Below, piece by piece: positions 9,101 to 15,958 of a stretch of DNA of 24,049 nucleotides. The translations under genes were made by a program, and so were the position numbers. Source of the DNA: DAOTXN01 sp034435435 (GTDB lineage: Bacteria > Chloroflexota > Anaerolineae > S140-20). The stretch is from NCBI GenBank assembly GCA_034435435.1, contig DAOTXN010000123.1:1-24049 (forward strand). The letters run 5' to 3'. Within the stretch, counting starts at the first letter, position 1; each line of letters opens with the position of its first letter. The notes below the pieces were generated by a model. That model was not told the origin of the DNA, made no database searches, and worked only from the letters and a program-made list of their open reading frames with translations.

Positions 9101-10735
9101 GCGCAGGTGAGAGAACTGGAGTTAAATCGGGTCGTCGTCGCCAGTTGCACGCCATTGACCCACGAGCCGCTGTTCCAGGACACGATTCGCACCGCCGGGT
9201 TGAACGCGCACCTGTTCGAGATGGCCAACATCCGCAATCAGTGTTCGTGGGTGCACTCACACGAGTGGGACGTGGCGACGAAAAAGGCCAAGGATCTGGT
9301 GCGGATGGCGGTGGCTAAAGCGACGGCTTTGCGACCCCTGCACAAGTCGCAGGTAGCGGTGACGCAGTCGGCGCTGGTCATCGGCGGCGGCGTGGCCGGG
9401 ATGACGGCGGCGTTGAGCCTGGCCCGGCAGGGCTTCCCGGTACACCTGGTGGAGCGCGAGGCGGAGCTGGGGGGCAATTTACGCAAGGTGAGGTATTTTG
9501 GAGATTGGAGATTGGAGATTGGAGCTGGGGGATTGGGGATTGGTCCTCAGGCGTACCTGGCTGAGTTGGTAGAGCGTGTGGAGAGTCATCCGCTCATCAC
9601 GGTTCATTTGCAGACAGAGCTGGCCGAGACCACAGGGTTCAAGGGCAATTTCAAGTCGGTGTTGAGAAACGGCGGCGCGCCTTTTGAGGTTCGGCACGGT
9701 GTGACGATTGTCGCGACGGGAGCCGTCGAATACAAAGGCCGTGAGTATGGCTACGGGAACGATTCGCGCATCGTGACCCAACAAGAGTTCGAGGCGATAC
9801 TGGGAGGAATAGCAGATTCGGAACACGGACCCAATACTCCATATCCAATACCCAATACCGTGGTCATGATCCAGTGCGCAGGCCAGCCATCCGAACGTTT
9901 TTGCAGCCGGATATGCTGCACGACGGCGCTCAAGAACGCGCTCAAGCTGAAAGAGCTGAATCCAGCGGCGCAGGTGACGGTGATTTATCGGGACATCCGG
10001 GCCTATGGCTTTAAGGAGCGGCTGTACACCCAGGCGCGGGAAAAGGGCGTGCTGTTTGTGCGCTATGATTTCGACCGCAAGCCGAGGGTAAGCGGTATGA
10101 GGGATTCGGGATTCGGAGATTCGGAAACCGGCACGAATCACGAATCACGAATCGCAGTTCACGTGTACGAGCCACAATTGGGTAAAGAATTAGCCTTGTC
10201 TCCCGATTTGCTGGTGCTGAGCATGCCGGTGGCGCCATCGCCGGGGGCGCACGAGCTGGCGAGCAAGCTAAAGATCGGCCTGGACCTGGATGGATTTTTC
10301 ATGGAGGCCCACGTCAAGCTGCGCCCGGTGGATTTTGCCAGCGACGGGGTCTTTATGGCCGGGATGGCCCACTATCCAAAATTGCTGGATGAGACGATCG
10401 TGCAGGCGCAAGCGGCGGCGGCGCGGGCGGCCGCGATTTTGAGCAAAGAGAGCTTGAGCGTCGGCGGGATCGTGGCCGAGGTAGACCCGGGTTTGTGCGT
10501 CGGCTGCCTGACTTGCCTGCGGGCCTGCCCGTACAACGTGCCGCAAATCCGCGCCGACCTGAGCGGCGTGGGGGGGATCATCGGCGCGGCCTACATTAAC
10601 CCGGCCCAGTGTCGCGGCTGCGGCATCTGCGCCGGGGAGTGCCCGGCGCGGGCGATTCAACTGGCTCATTATCGGGACGAGCAAATGGAGATCAAGATTA
10701 ACGCATTCTTTGAGCCGGCTGCGTTGGCGGCTTGA
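6167..10735 (+). CDS. hdrA: Giant HdrA-type electron-bifurcating flavoprotein with inserted GltD-like NAD(P)H module (copy 2)
   Basis: This is a close paralogue of the first gene with the same architecture: first HdrA unit with ferredoxin motif, inserted GltD-like module, HdrA remainder, second complete HdrA unit and two C-terminal [4Fe-4S] motifs (about 1445-1500). ATG 6167 is preferred over the upstream TTG 6152 because GGGGAGA (6154-6160) lies 6 bases before it; this gives 1522 residues. The GltD nucleotide site reads GAGDVAMD followed by YYRRTR (about 409-414), the Arg-Arg signature usually linked to NADPH binding. Copy 1 has ACLESK there. Two heptad arrays are inserted in frame only in this copy (9500-9541 and 10103-10154), in segments where the paralogues do not align. 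It is followed at 11 bases by mvhD copy 2. It probably forms the HdrA core of a MetVF-linked complex, perhaps as an alternative to copy 1. Confidence 0.9.
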   Translation: MDQGNGQDRIGAVMVVGGGIAGMQAALDLVENGFKVYLVERKSAIGGHMAQLDKTFPTNDCAMCTISPKLVETAAHLNIKLLTNSELIKLDGEAGHFTATVRTHPRYIDVSKCTGCGECADVCPVVIPSRFDEGLVQQRAAHRLYPQAAPNAYAIEKRGIAPCRDACPTGQRAQGYIALIREGRYHDALRVIKEDNPFPGICGRICNHRCENACNRSLLDDPINIRALKRFVTDKVYAEERIPPEACEIKYAQRVAIIGAGPCGLTAAQDLCKLGYRATVFEALPVPGGMLRVGVPEYRLPSWIVDREVADIVDLGVELRLNTVVDHLDDIFAEGFDAVLIAVGAHEGIRPPIPGADLEGVIVNTVFLRDVRLGKLPELGKRVAVIGAGDVAMDVARTAVRLGSEVHLYYRRTRAEATAGEEEIRHAEEEGVRFHFQVSPVEVIGENGRRVTGMMCVRTEPGLPDATGRRRPVTIPGSEHLVPCDNVIFSVGQRAGLAFIPESAGVGVTDQATIAVNPNTMAATRPGVFAAGDAITGTAFVIEAVQAGHRAAESIHRYLRGEELEPPPRPELPVVRMSQADVEERVARGEVRVHARVPMDELPVEERLSTFEEVVAGYTDAQAQAEAARCLACGICSECLSCVYQCGVGAVDQDMVAKTQQIEVGAVILAPGFEIYQAQQSAEYGWGRYPNVVTALQFERLLSASGPTFGHVKRPSDGKPAQKIAFLQCVGSRDQSHDYCSSVCCMYATKEAIMAVEHEPDTEAHIFLMDMRAFGKGYEEYYRRAREKYGIRYTRCRISTVKENPADGNLILRYLTDEQTLLEEEFDMVVLSVGMEISQDVRKMAQKLGVAVDEFGFARTSRFQPLQTSLAGVYAIGPFREPKDIPESVVDASGAAAAAAELLAPARGALVESRSFPPERDVHAQELRVGVFVCHCGSNIGGFLDVPQVAEYAATLPGVVHAEDNLYSCSQDSIAHIAAQVRELELNRVVVASCTPLTHEPLFQDTIRTAGLNAHLFEMANIRNQCSWVHSHEWDVATKKAKDLVRMAVAKATALRPLHKSQVAVTQSALVIGGGVAGMTAALSLARQGFPVHLVEREAELGGNLRKVRYFGDWRLEIGAGGLGIGPQAYLAELVERVESHPLITVHLQTELAETTGFKGNFKSVLRNGGAPFEVRHGVTIVATGAVEYKGREYGYGNDSRIVTQQEFEAILGGIADSEHGPNTPYPIPNTVVMIQCAGQPSERFCSRICCTTALKNALKLKELNPAAQVTVIYRDIRAYGFKERLYTQAREKGVLFVRYDFDRKPRVSGMRDSGFGDSETGTNHESRIAVHVYEPQLGKELALSPDLLVLSMPVAPSPGAHELASKLKIGLDLDGFFMEAHVKLRPVDFASDGVFMAGMAHYPKLLDETIVQAQAAAARAAAILSKESLSVGGIVAEVDPGLCVGCLTCLRACPYNVPQIRADLSGVGGIIGAAYINPAQCRGCGICAGECPARAIQLAHYRDEQMEIKINAFFEPAALAA
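9500..9541. repeat. Six-unit heptad array in frame inside hdrA copy 2
   Basis: Six 7-bp units in register: GGAGATT three times, GGAGCTG, then GGGGATT twice. Forty-two bases add fourteen codons just after the NLRKVRYF segment of the second HdrA unit. Copy 1 has a shorter, unrelated, non-repetitive sequence here. Confidence 0.8.
9829..9856. repeat. In-frame heptad repeat inside hdrA copy 2
   Basis: Four units in register: ACCCAAT, ACTCCAT, ATCCAAT, ACCCAAT, encoding NTPYPIPNT. It occupies the homologous position to 3972-3999 in copy 1, so the insertion probably predates the duplication or was kept equal by gene conversion. Confidence 0.75.
10103..10154. repeat. Inverted heptad arrays in frame inside hdrA copy 2
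   Basis: Three GATTCGG units (10103-10109, 10110-10116, 10118-10124) are followed by a 9-base spacer and three CGAAT-type units (10134-10140, 10141-10147, 10148-10154) in the opposite sense. The RNA could fold into a long imperfect stem. The array encodes a Gly/Ser/Glu-rich surface-like segment that does not align with copy 1. Confidence 0.8.
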
Positions 10736-10746
10736 TGGAGGGCGCA

Positions 10747-11163
10747 ATGAACGATCTGAATGGCTTTGAGCCTGAAGTGATGGCCTTTTGCTGTCACCAT
10801 TGCGCCTACGCCGCCGCCGACCTGGCTGGGGCCATGCGACTCCAATACCCCGCCAACGTGCGGGTCATCGAAATCCCTTGCTCCGGCAAGCTAGACGTGG
10901 TGCAAGTGCTGCACGCCTTTGAGCACGGGGTAGACGGCGTAATGGTCGCCGGTTGACTGGAAGGAGATTGTCATTACCTGGAGGGTAATTTTACGGCCAA
11001 GCGCAGGGTCAAATACATCGCCAAGATTTTGGACCAGATCGGTCTCGGCGGCGAGCGCGTGCGAATGTACAATCTGTCGTCGGCCATGGGCGGGCGCTTT
11101 GCCGAAATTGCCGCCGAGATGACGCAGAAAATGAAAGAGATGGGACCAAATCCATTAAGATAG
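10747..11163 (+). CDS. mvhD: MvhD-type [2Fe-2S] electron-transfer subunit, probable selenoprotein (copy 2)
   Basis: This paralogue of the gene at 4913 runs from ATG 10747 (GGAGGG at 10737-10742) to TAG at 11161-11163. It crosses an in-frame TGA at 10954-10956 and gives 138 residues when read through. The TGA falls at exactly the same motif position (VAG, TGA, LEGDCHY) as in copy 1. The part after the TGA is clearly coding and conserved: LEGDCHYLEGN, then NLSSAMGGRFAEIAAEMT, then MGPNP. Cysteines of CCHHCAY, PCSGK and GDCHY plus the presumed selenocysteine would hold the [2Fe-2S] cluster. It follows hdrA copy 2 at 11 bases and precedes metV, so it is the more likely MvhD of the MetVF complex. 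Persistence of both downstream halves in frame argues against a pseudogene. Confidence 0.88.
10954..10989 (+). promoter_or_regulatory. UGA codon plus candidate bacterial SECIS hairpin, mvhD copy 2
   Basis: The TGA at 10954-10956 is followed by the stem ATTACC (10973-10978) with GGTAAT (10984-10989) and a 5-base loop TGGAG. Stem sequence, loop length, 22-base spacing and the G at loop position 2 are identical to copy 1, while the loop bases differ. Confidence 0.75.
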
Positions 11164-11226
11164 AGATAGAGACCGGAGATAGAGACCAAATCTCTATCTC
11201 CCCTCTCCATCTCCCCTCTCTATCTG
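11163..11226. repeat. Purine/pyrimidine-biased inverted repeat between mvhD copy 2 and metV
   Basis: Repeats of GAGATAGAGACC type (11163-11187) are followed by complementary CTCTATCTCC-type repeats (11192-11226). GGAGATAGAG (11175-11184) and CTCTATCTCC (11192-11201) form a perfect 10-bp stem with a 7-base loop. No T-run follows, so it is not a classical terminator. It fills the gap before the metV ribosome-binding site. Confidence 0.75.
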
Positions 11227-11242
11227 TCGAGGAGGAAAAATT

Positions 11243-11926
11243 ATGATCATAGCTGAACAAAAGCCGTTGGACGAGATCAAAAAGCTGGTCGCCGGCGCAG
11301 AAAAGGTGCTGGTGGTGGGCTGTGGCACTTGCGTGACCGTCAGTTTTGCCGGTGGGACGAAAGAGGTGGGCATTCTGGCTTCTTCGTTGCGCATGTCCAC
11401 CAAGCTGGACGGGAACGCCGCCCAATTCGACGAGGTGACAGTGCAGCGCCAGTGCGAGTGGGAGTACATCGATCCGCTGGAGGCTCAGTTGGACGATCAC
11501 GACCTGGTATTGAGCTTGGGCTGCGGCATCGGCGTGCAGGTTTTGGCGGAGCGCTTTCCCAGCAAAGTCATCGTGCCAGGCTTGAACACGAGCTTTCTGG
11601 GTTTCCCGTCAGAGCATGGCGTGTTCGAGGAGCGCTGCCAGGCCTGCGGCGATTGTATCTTGGGGCTGACCGGCGCGATTTGCCCTATCGCGCGCTGTTC
11701 CAAGCAATTGCTCAACGGGCCGTGCGGCGGCTCGCAGCGAGGCGTGTGCGAGATCGACCCCGAAGTGCCTTGCGCCTGGCAGTTGATTTACGACCGTCTG
11801 TCTGCTCTGAACCAACTGGACCGCTTGCTGGAGATCCAGCCGCCCAAGAACTGGTCCACCAGCCGCGACGGCGGTCCACGCAGGATCATCCGCGAGGACT
11901 TGCGCAAGCTTGAAGATCAAGAGTAG
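11243..11926 (+). CDS. metV: MetV, iron-sulfur/zinc partner of methylene-tetrahydrofolate reductase
   Basis: This 227-residue MetV links MetF to the electron-supplying Hdr module in acetogen-type reductases. The N-terminal domain (about 1-125) carries GCGTC (C27, C30), C71 and GCG (C94). The C-terminal cysteine domain (about 130-185) has C132, C135, C138, C147, C152, C161, C169 and C177, including the family signature LNGPCGG and GVCE. In characterised homologues these cysteines bind [4Fe-4S] clusters and/or zinc. ATG 11243 follows a strong GAGGAGG (11229-11235) at 7 bases. metF starts 10 bases after its stop, and the metV-metF pair is typical of Moorella-type operons. Length is normal and nothing is missing. 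Confidence 0.9.
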   Translation: MIIAEQKPLDEIKKLVAGAEKVLVVGCGTCVTVSFAGGTKEVGILASSLRMSTKLDGNAAQFDEVTVQRQCEWEYIDPLEAQLDDHDLVLSLGCGIGVQVLAERFPSKVIVPGLNTSFLGFPSEHGVFEERCQACGDCILGLTGAICPIARCSKQLLNGPCGGSQRGVCEIDPEVPCAWQLIYDRLSALNQLDRLLEIQPPKNWSTSRDGGPRRIIREDLRKLEDQE

Positions 11927-11936
11927 AGGTGCACCT

Positions 11937-12920
11937 ATGACCCAAATCAGTACAAATGGTTATTACGCCGGCAGTAACCTGGAAAAAGTCATTCGCTCCG
12001 GTCAGTTTGTCGTCACGGGCGAGTTGGGGCCGCCCCAAGGTTGGCAACGTGAGGAGATCGAGCACAAGGCCAAGCTGCTCAAAGGGATCGTGGATGCGGT
12101 CAACCTGACCGACAACCAGACCGCCATCGTGCGCCTTTCGAGCATTGCCGCCGGGCGTATCCTGGTCGAAGAGGGGCTGGAGCCGATCATCCAGATGACC
12201 TGTCGCGACCGCAACCGGCTGGGCATGCAGAGCGACTTGCTGGGGGCCTATGCGCTAGGTATGCGCAACATTCTGGCGCTGTCGGGCGATCATCAGCGCT
12301 TTGGCAACCATCCTACGGCCAAGAACGTCCACGATATTGACTCGATGCAACTGATCCAGATGATCCGCGGCATGGGCGATGGAAAGTTCCAGAACGGCGA
12401 CAACATTGTAGGGGGGCCGATGCCGATGCTGGTCGGCGCGGCGGCCAATCCTTTTGGCGACCCGTTTGATTTTCGGCCTCTGCGGTTGGGGAAAAAGGTC
12501 GCAGCCGGGGCCCAGTTCATCCAGACCCAGCTCATCTACGACATGGACCGCTTTCGTGAGTTTATGAAGCGCGTGGTAGATATGGGCCTGCACGAAAAGA
12601 CTGCCATCCTGGCCGGGATTGGCCCGCTGAAGAGCAGCGGCGCGGCCAAATACATGCGCGACAAGGTGCCGGGGATGATCGTAGCCGATTATTACGTGGA
12701 CGAGATGACCAAGGCTATCGAAGGTATCCCCAAGGAAGAAAAGGCCGCCCGCAAGGCTGCCTGGGAAAAGCGAGGCATCGAGCTGTGCATCGAGCAGATT
12801 CACGAGATCAAAGAGATCGAGGGCGTGGCCGGTGTGCACATTATGGCCATCGAATGGGAGGCGGCTGTCAAGCCCATCGTCGAGGGGGCCGGGTTGCTGC
12901 CGCGCCCCACGTTTGACTGA
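11937..12920 (+). CDS. metF: Methylene-tetrahydrofolate reductase MetF (copy 1)
   Basis: This 327-residue flavin TIM-barrel enzyme reduces 5,10-methylene-tetrahydrofolate to 5-methyl-tetrahydrofolate in the methyl branch of the Wood-Ljungdahl pathway. Family landmarks are the catalytic glutamate in TGELGPP (E29), NLTDNQ, IIQMTCRDRNR and LSGDH. AANPFGDPFDF, GAQFIQTQLIYD and the C-terminal VAGVHIMAIEWE are also present. ATG 11937 follows AGAGGTG and lies 10 bases after metV. The short MetV-dependent form lacks its own NAD(P)H domain, so electrons should come through MetV and the Hdr proteins. A second, divergent MetF is at 19519. The direction in the cell (acetogenesis or methyl oxidation) cannot be told from the sequence. 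Confidence 0.93.
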   Translation: MTQISTNGYYAGSNLEKVIRSGQFVVTGELGPPQGWQREEIEHKAKLLKGIVDAVNLTDNQTAIVRLSSIAAGRILVEEGLEPIIQMTCRDRNRLGMQSDLLGAYALGMRNILALSGDHQRFGNHPTAKNVHDIDSMQLIQMIRGMGDGKFQNGDNIVGGPMPMLVGAAANPFGDPFDFRPLRLGKKVAAGAQFIQTQLIYDMDRFREFMKRVVDMGLHEKTAILAGIGPLKSSGAAKYMRDKVPGMIVADYYVDEMTKAIEGIPKEEKAARKAAWEKRGIELCIEQIHEIKEIEGVAGVHIMAIEWEAAVKPIVEGAGLLPRPTFD

Positions 12921-12931
12921 GACGTGCTGAT

Positions 12932-14383
12932 GTGAGCGAGGATGCGTGCGAACATCCGGCAGATATGCCGCCGGAAGAGGCCGAGCTGCCGCGCCAGTTA
13001 CGCCAGTACATCAACCTGCGCTGGTTAGCCATCGCGGCCATCATCCTCATCGTCGTTCTCACCCAGGGTGTGCTGGACATTGGTTATCCCGTCGGCCCGG
13101 TTCTGGCGACGGTCGGCGTTCTGACTGGCTATAATCTGGTCTTTCTGTGGTGGGTCAGACGGAAGCCGGGCGGCGACTCATCAGCAGAGTCCCTGATTCG
13201 CCGGGGACACAACTTTGCCAACGTGCAGATCGTGGCCGATCTGCTGACTTTAACAATCTTGATACACTTTACCGGCGGTGTAGAGAACCCGTTCTTCCTG
13301 TACTATTTTGTTCACATCGGCTTTGGGAGTATCTTGTTGCCCGCACGGGATACCTACCGGGCAACCGGACTGGCGATTGGTCTGTTCGCAGCTCTGGTCG
13401 GTTCGGAATATGCCGGTTGGCTATCTCACATTCATCTGGAGGGGTTCCTCTCGACCGAGCTGGCGCGCCAGGGCGAGTTCGTGGTGGCCGTGTTGGTTGC
13501 TTTTGCCAGCACGCTGAGTCTGGTGGCCGTTGTCGCCACCCACATCGTCGCCGAGTTGCGCCGGCGGCGCGAGGAACAGGCCCAAGTCAGAGAGCGAGCG
13601 CTTGAACGCGCGCAGCAAGAACTGCAGGCGTTGGACCGCATGCGCGATTTTTTCCTGGCGCTGGCCTCCCACGACCTCAAAACCCCGCTGGCGGTGGTCG
13701 TGAACTATATCCAGACGATGCTGGACGGTTACGCCGGCAAAGTCGAGCCGCAGCAGCGCCGTTGGCTGGAACGCAGCCTGGTGCGCCTGGAGGCGATGAT
13801 TCAGCTCATCAACGATTTTCTCGACGCCTCTCAACTGGACGAGGCGCGCATCAAATCCGAAATCGAGCCGATTTGCCTGGTCGAGATTGCCCACGCGGCC
13901 TTGGAGGCAGTAGAGGGGCGGGCCAGAGAACGCGACGTAATACTGACAGGCCACATCCCGGCACATCTGCCCTACGTTCAAGGCTCGCCCAGGCGGGTGC
14001 GGCGCTTGTTGATCAACTTGCTGGACAACGGAATAAAGTTCACCCCCCAGGGTGGAGAGGTTGGGCTGGCGCTGTTTGACGACGCGGACTGTGTGCGGGT
14101 CGAAGTGACAGACACGGGGGCCGGGGTGCCGCCGCGTTACCTGCCGCACATTTTTGAGGACTATTTCCGGGTGCAGCGCCAAGAGTTCGTGCCCGGTGCG
14201 GGAATCGGTCTGAGCACGGCGCGGCGAATTGTCGAAGCGCATGGCGGGCAGATATGGGTCGAGAGCCCGTGTCGGCCCGACCAAACAGGGAGCAAGTTCG
14301 TCTGTTCTTTGAAAAAAGCGCCAGCGGGCAAAAAAACTGTACCCGCTGCAGGAGTAAACGAACCAGGTGACGATCACGGCTAA
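12932..14383 (+). CDS. Membrane-bound sensor histidine kinase
   Basis: This 483-residue kinase has about six membrane segments between residues 28 and 207 that form its sensor part. A basic, charged coiled coil (about 208-240) follows. The HisKA domain has phospho-acceptor H247 (SHDLKTP). The ATPase domain shows the N box (N366 in LLDNGIKFTP), G1 (DTGAGVP, 394-400), F box (FEDYF) and G2 (GAGIGLS). The N-terminal MASE-like region has few extracellular residues, so it may sense through the membrane or a quinone, but this is a guess. The GTG 12932 start has no strong ribosome-binding site; ATG 12965 is an alternative. It starts 11 bases after metF and overlaps the next kinase by 17 bases. The likely partners are the receiver proteins of this operon. 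Confidence 0.9.
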   Translation: MSEDACEHPADMPPEEAELPRQLRQYINLRWLAIAAIILIVVLTQGVLDIGYPVGPVLATVGVLTGYNLVFLWWVRRKPGGDSSAESLIRRGHNFANVQIVADLLTLTILIHFTGGVENPFFLYYFVHIGFGSILLPARDTYRATGLAIGLFAALVGSEYAGWLSHIHLEGFLSTELARQGEFVVAVLVAFASTLSLVAVVATHIVAELRRRREEQAQVRERALERAQQELQALDRMRDFFLALASHDLKTPLAVVVNYIQTMLDGYAGKVEPQQRRWLERSLVRLEAMIQLINDFLDASQLDEARIKSEIEPICLVEIAHAALEAVEGRARERDVILTGHIPAHLPYVQGSPRRVRRLLINLLDNGIKFTPQGGEVGLALFDDADCVRVEVTDTGAGVPPRYLPHIFEDYFRVQRQEFVPGAGIGLSTARRIVEAHGGQIWVESPCRPDQTGSKFVCSLKKAPAGKKTVPAAGVNEPGDDHG

Positions 14384-15539
14384 AGACTTGAGCCAATATG
14401 AGCTCTTGGGCGAGTTTGCCGACGAGGAGTTGGAAGAGATCTGCCGGCTCTGCCACGAAGCGGTTTTTTCAGAAGGAGATAAGGTTCTGGTGGAAGGGCA
14501 GACAGCCGATCGGCTGTTTGTCGTCAAACGCGGCAAGCTATCGTTGGAGAAAACGCTCCAGTTGGGGCGTGGCGCCAAAACCCGTCTGGCGACGGTGGGT
14601 TACGTCGGCCCGGGACAGACGGCGGGCTGGTCCACGCTGGTCCCGCCGCACGTTTATACTTCGACTGCCGTGTGCACTGAACCCACGCAATTGATTGTCT
14701 TGGATGGCGTGGGACTGCGTCGCCTGGCCGAGGAAAACCCGCGCATCGGGTATAAATTGATGCGCGTGGTCGCTGGACTGACCAAAAACCGCTACCAGAA
14801 CGCGACCGCCACGCTGTCGCATTTTGTATCCATCGTCTCACACGAGTTGCGCGCACCGCTGGCGGCCATCGAAAACTACCTGAACGTAGTGCTGGACGGT
14901 TTTGCGGGCGACGTGACGGACAAGCAGCGCCGGTTTTTGGAGCGCAGCAAGCTGCGCATCAGTGATTTGCGTTCGCTGATTAGCGACATCGTGGACCTGG
15001 CTCGCATGCGACCGGAACAGATTCAGGCGGACTTTGAGTGGCTCGACCCGGCTCAAGTGGGGGCCGACTCGGTAGAAGAAGTGGGGGTGTTGGCTAAAGA
15101 GAAGAACATCAAAATCCGCACAGAGCGCCCTGCCGAGTTCCAGATGCTGGTGGGCGCGCGCCGCCGGTTACGACAGCTCTTTACCAATCTCTTGACGAAC
15201 GCGATCAAGTTTTCGCCAGAGGGCAGCACGATCATCTTTCGGGCCTGGGATGAGCCGGACGCGTCGATGTGGCAGGTCGACGACCAGGGTATGGGCATTC
15301 CCCAGGATGAATTGCCTCACATCTTTGAGGAATTTTTCCGCGGCCGCGAGGTCGGGGGCGTGGCCGGGACCGGGCTGGGGCTGTCAGTCGCCAAAGCCAT
15401 CATCGAGGCCCACGAAGGCGAGATTACCGTCGAAAGCCCCTACGCGGGCGTCAAGCGCGGCACGCGCTTTACCCTGCGCATTCCCAGACACCTGCGCACG
15501 CCCGAGATGAAGCGTAAAGAGTGGGAGGAAAGTCGGTAG
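14367..15539 (+). CDS. Soluble histidine kinase with N-terminal cyclic-nucleotide-binding-type domain
   Basis: This 390-residue protein has no membrane segment. Residues about 8-140 form a CRP/cNMP-binding-like beta-roll (FSEGDKVLVEGQTADRLFVV, then GPGQTAGW). It may bind a nucleotide or, as in some CRP relatives, another ligand. A HisKA domain with H159 (VSHELRAP) follows directly, without PAS. Then comes the ATPase domain with N278 (LLTNAIKFSP), DDQGMGIP, FEEFF and GTGLGLS. GTG 14367 lies inside the end of the preceding kinase gene; GCAGGAG (14348-14354) is a distant ribosome-binding site, and coupling by overlap is likely. A single receiver protein follows 9 bases later. The ligand cannot be predicted. 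Confidence 0.88.
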   Translation: MTITAKDLSQYELLGEFADEELEEICRLCHEAVFSEGDKVLVEGQTADRLFVVKRGKLSLEKTLQLGRGAKTRLATVGYVGPGQTAGWSTLVPPHVYTSTAVCTEPTQLIVLDGVGLRRLAEENPRIGYKLMRVVAGLTKNRYQNATATLSHFVSIVSHELRAPLAAIENYLNVVLDGFAGDVTDKQRRFLERSKLRISDLRSLISDIVDLARMRPEQIQADFEWLDPAQVGADSVEEVGVLAKEKNIKIRTERPAEFQMLVGARRRLRQLFTNLLTNAIKFSPEGSTIIFRAWDEPDASMWQVDDQGMGIPQDELPHIFEEFFRGREVGGVAGTGLGLSVAKAIIEAHEGEITVESPYAGVKRGTRFTLRIPRHLRTPEMKRKEWEESR

Positions 15540-15548
15540 ATTGGGACA

Positions 15549-15917
15549 ATGGCGACGATTTTGTTGATTGACGACGACCCAGACTTTGTCGAGGCCACGT
15601 GTGCGGTTTTGACGAGTGTTCCTTACCACGTGGTCGTGGCAAGCAATGGAAGTGAGGGATTGAGCAGAGCCGGAGAGGTTCATCCTGACCTGATTATTCT
15701 CGACCTGATTATGCCGGGGGAGGATGGTTTTCAGGTATTGGCGAAACTTCAAGCCGATCCCAGGTTGGCTCCCATCCCAGTCATGATTTTAACCAGCCTG
15801 ATCAATGGTGTGCGCCCGGAAAGCGCCGCTGAGACCGAGGCTAAAATTGAAGCGTATATCGAAAAACCGATCAGACCAGCCGAGTTGTTGAGACGAATCG
15901 AACGATCCTTGAGTTAA
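15549..15917 (+). CDS. Single-domain response regulator (CheY-like)
   Basis: This 122-residue receiver domain has acidic pocket residues DDD (8-10), phospho-acceptor D52 (ILDLIMP), T82 (ILTS) and K106 (EKP). There is no output domain. It begins 9 bases after the soluble kinase and is probably its phosphorylation target or a phosphorelay intermediate to the double receiver at 5398. Its position between kinases and hdrCB, rather than beside a DNA-binding regulator, suggests that control acts by protein contact or through a partner encoded elsewhere. Confidence 0.9.
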   Translation: MATILLIDDDPDFVEATCAVLTSVPYHVVVASNGSEGLSRAGEVHPDLIILDLIMPGEDGFQVLAKLQADPRLAPIPVMILTSLINGVRPESAAETEAKIEAYIEKPIRPAELLRRIERSLS

Positions 15918-15920
15918 TTT

Positions 15921-15948
15921 GGGATTCGGAATCCGCAATTCGCAATCG
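15921..15948. repeat. Four-unit heptad array before hdrCB
   Basis: Units in register: GGGATTC, GGAATCC, GCAATTC, GCAATCG. GGATTC and GAATCC form a near-perfect palindrome around one base. The array starts 3 bases after the receiver gene stop and ends at the ribosome-binding site (GAGGTG, 15948-15953) of the next gene. Confidence 0.7.
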
Positions 15949-15958
15949 AGGTGAAAAT

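Noticed and set aside
9500..9541. CRISPR array
   Set aside because: The units are 7 bp with no spacers and no cas genes are present; these are tandem heptads.
11910..11936. Upstream start of metF copy 1 overlapping metV
   Set aside because: ATG 11937 has a ribosome-binding site and gives the usual family N-terminus; the extension would be an unconserved basic stretch inside metV.
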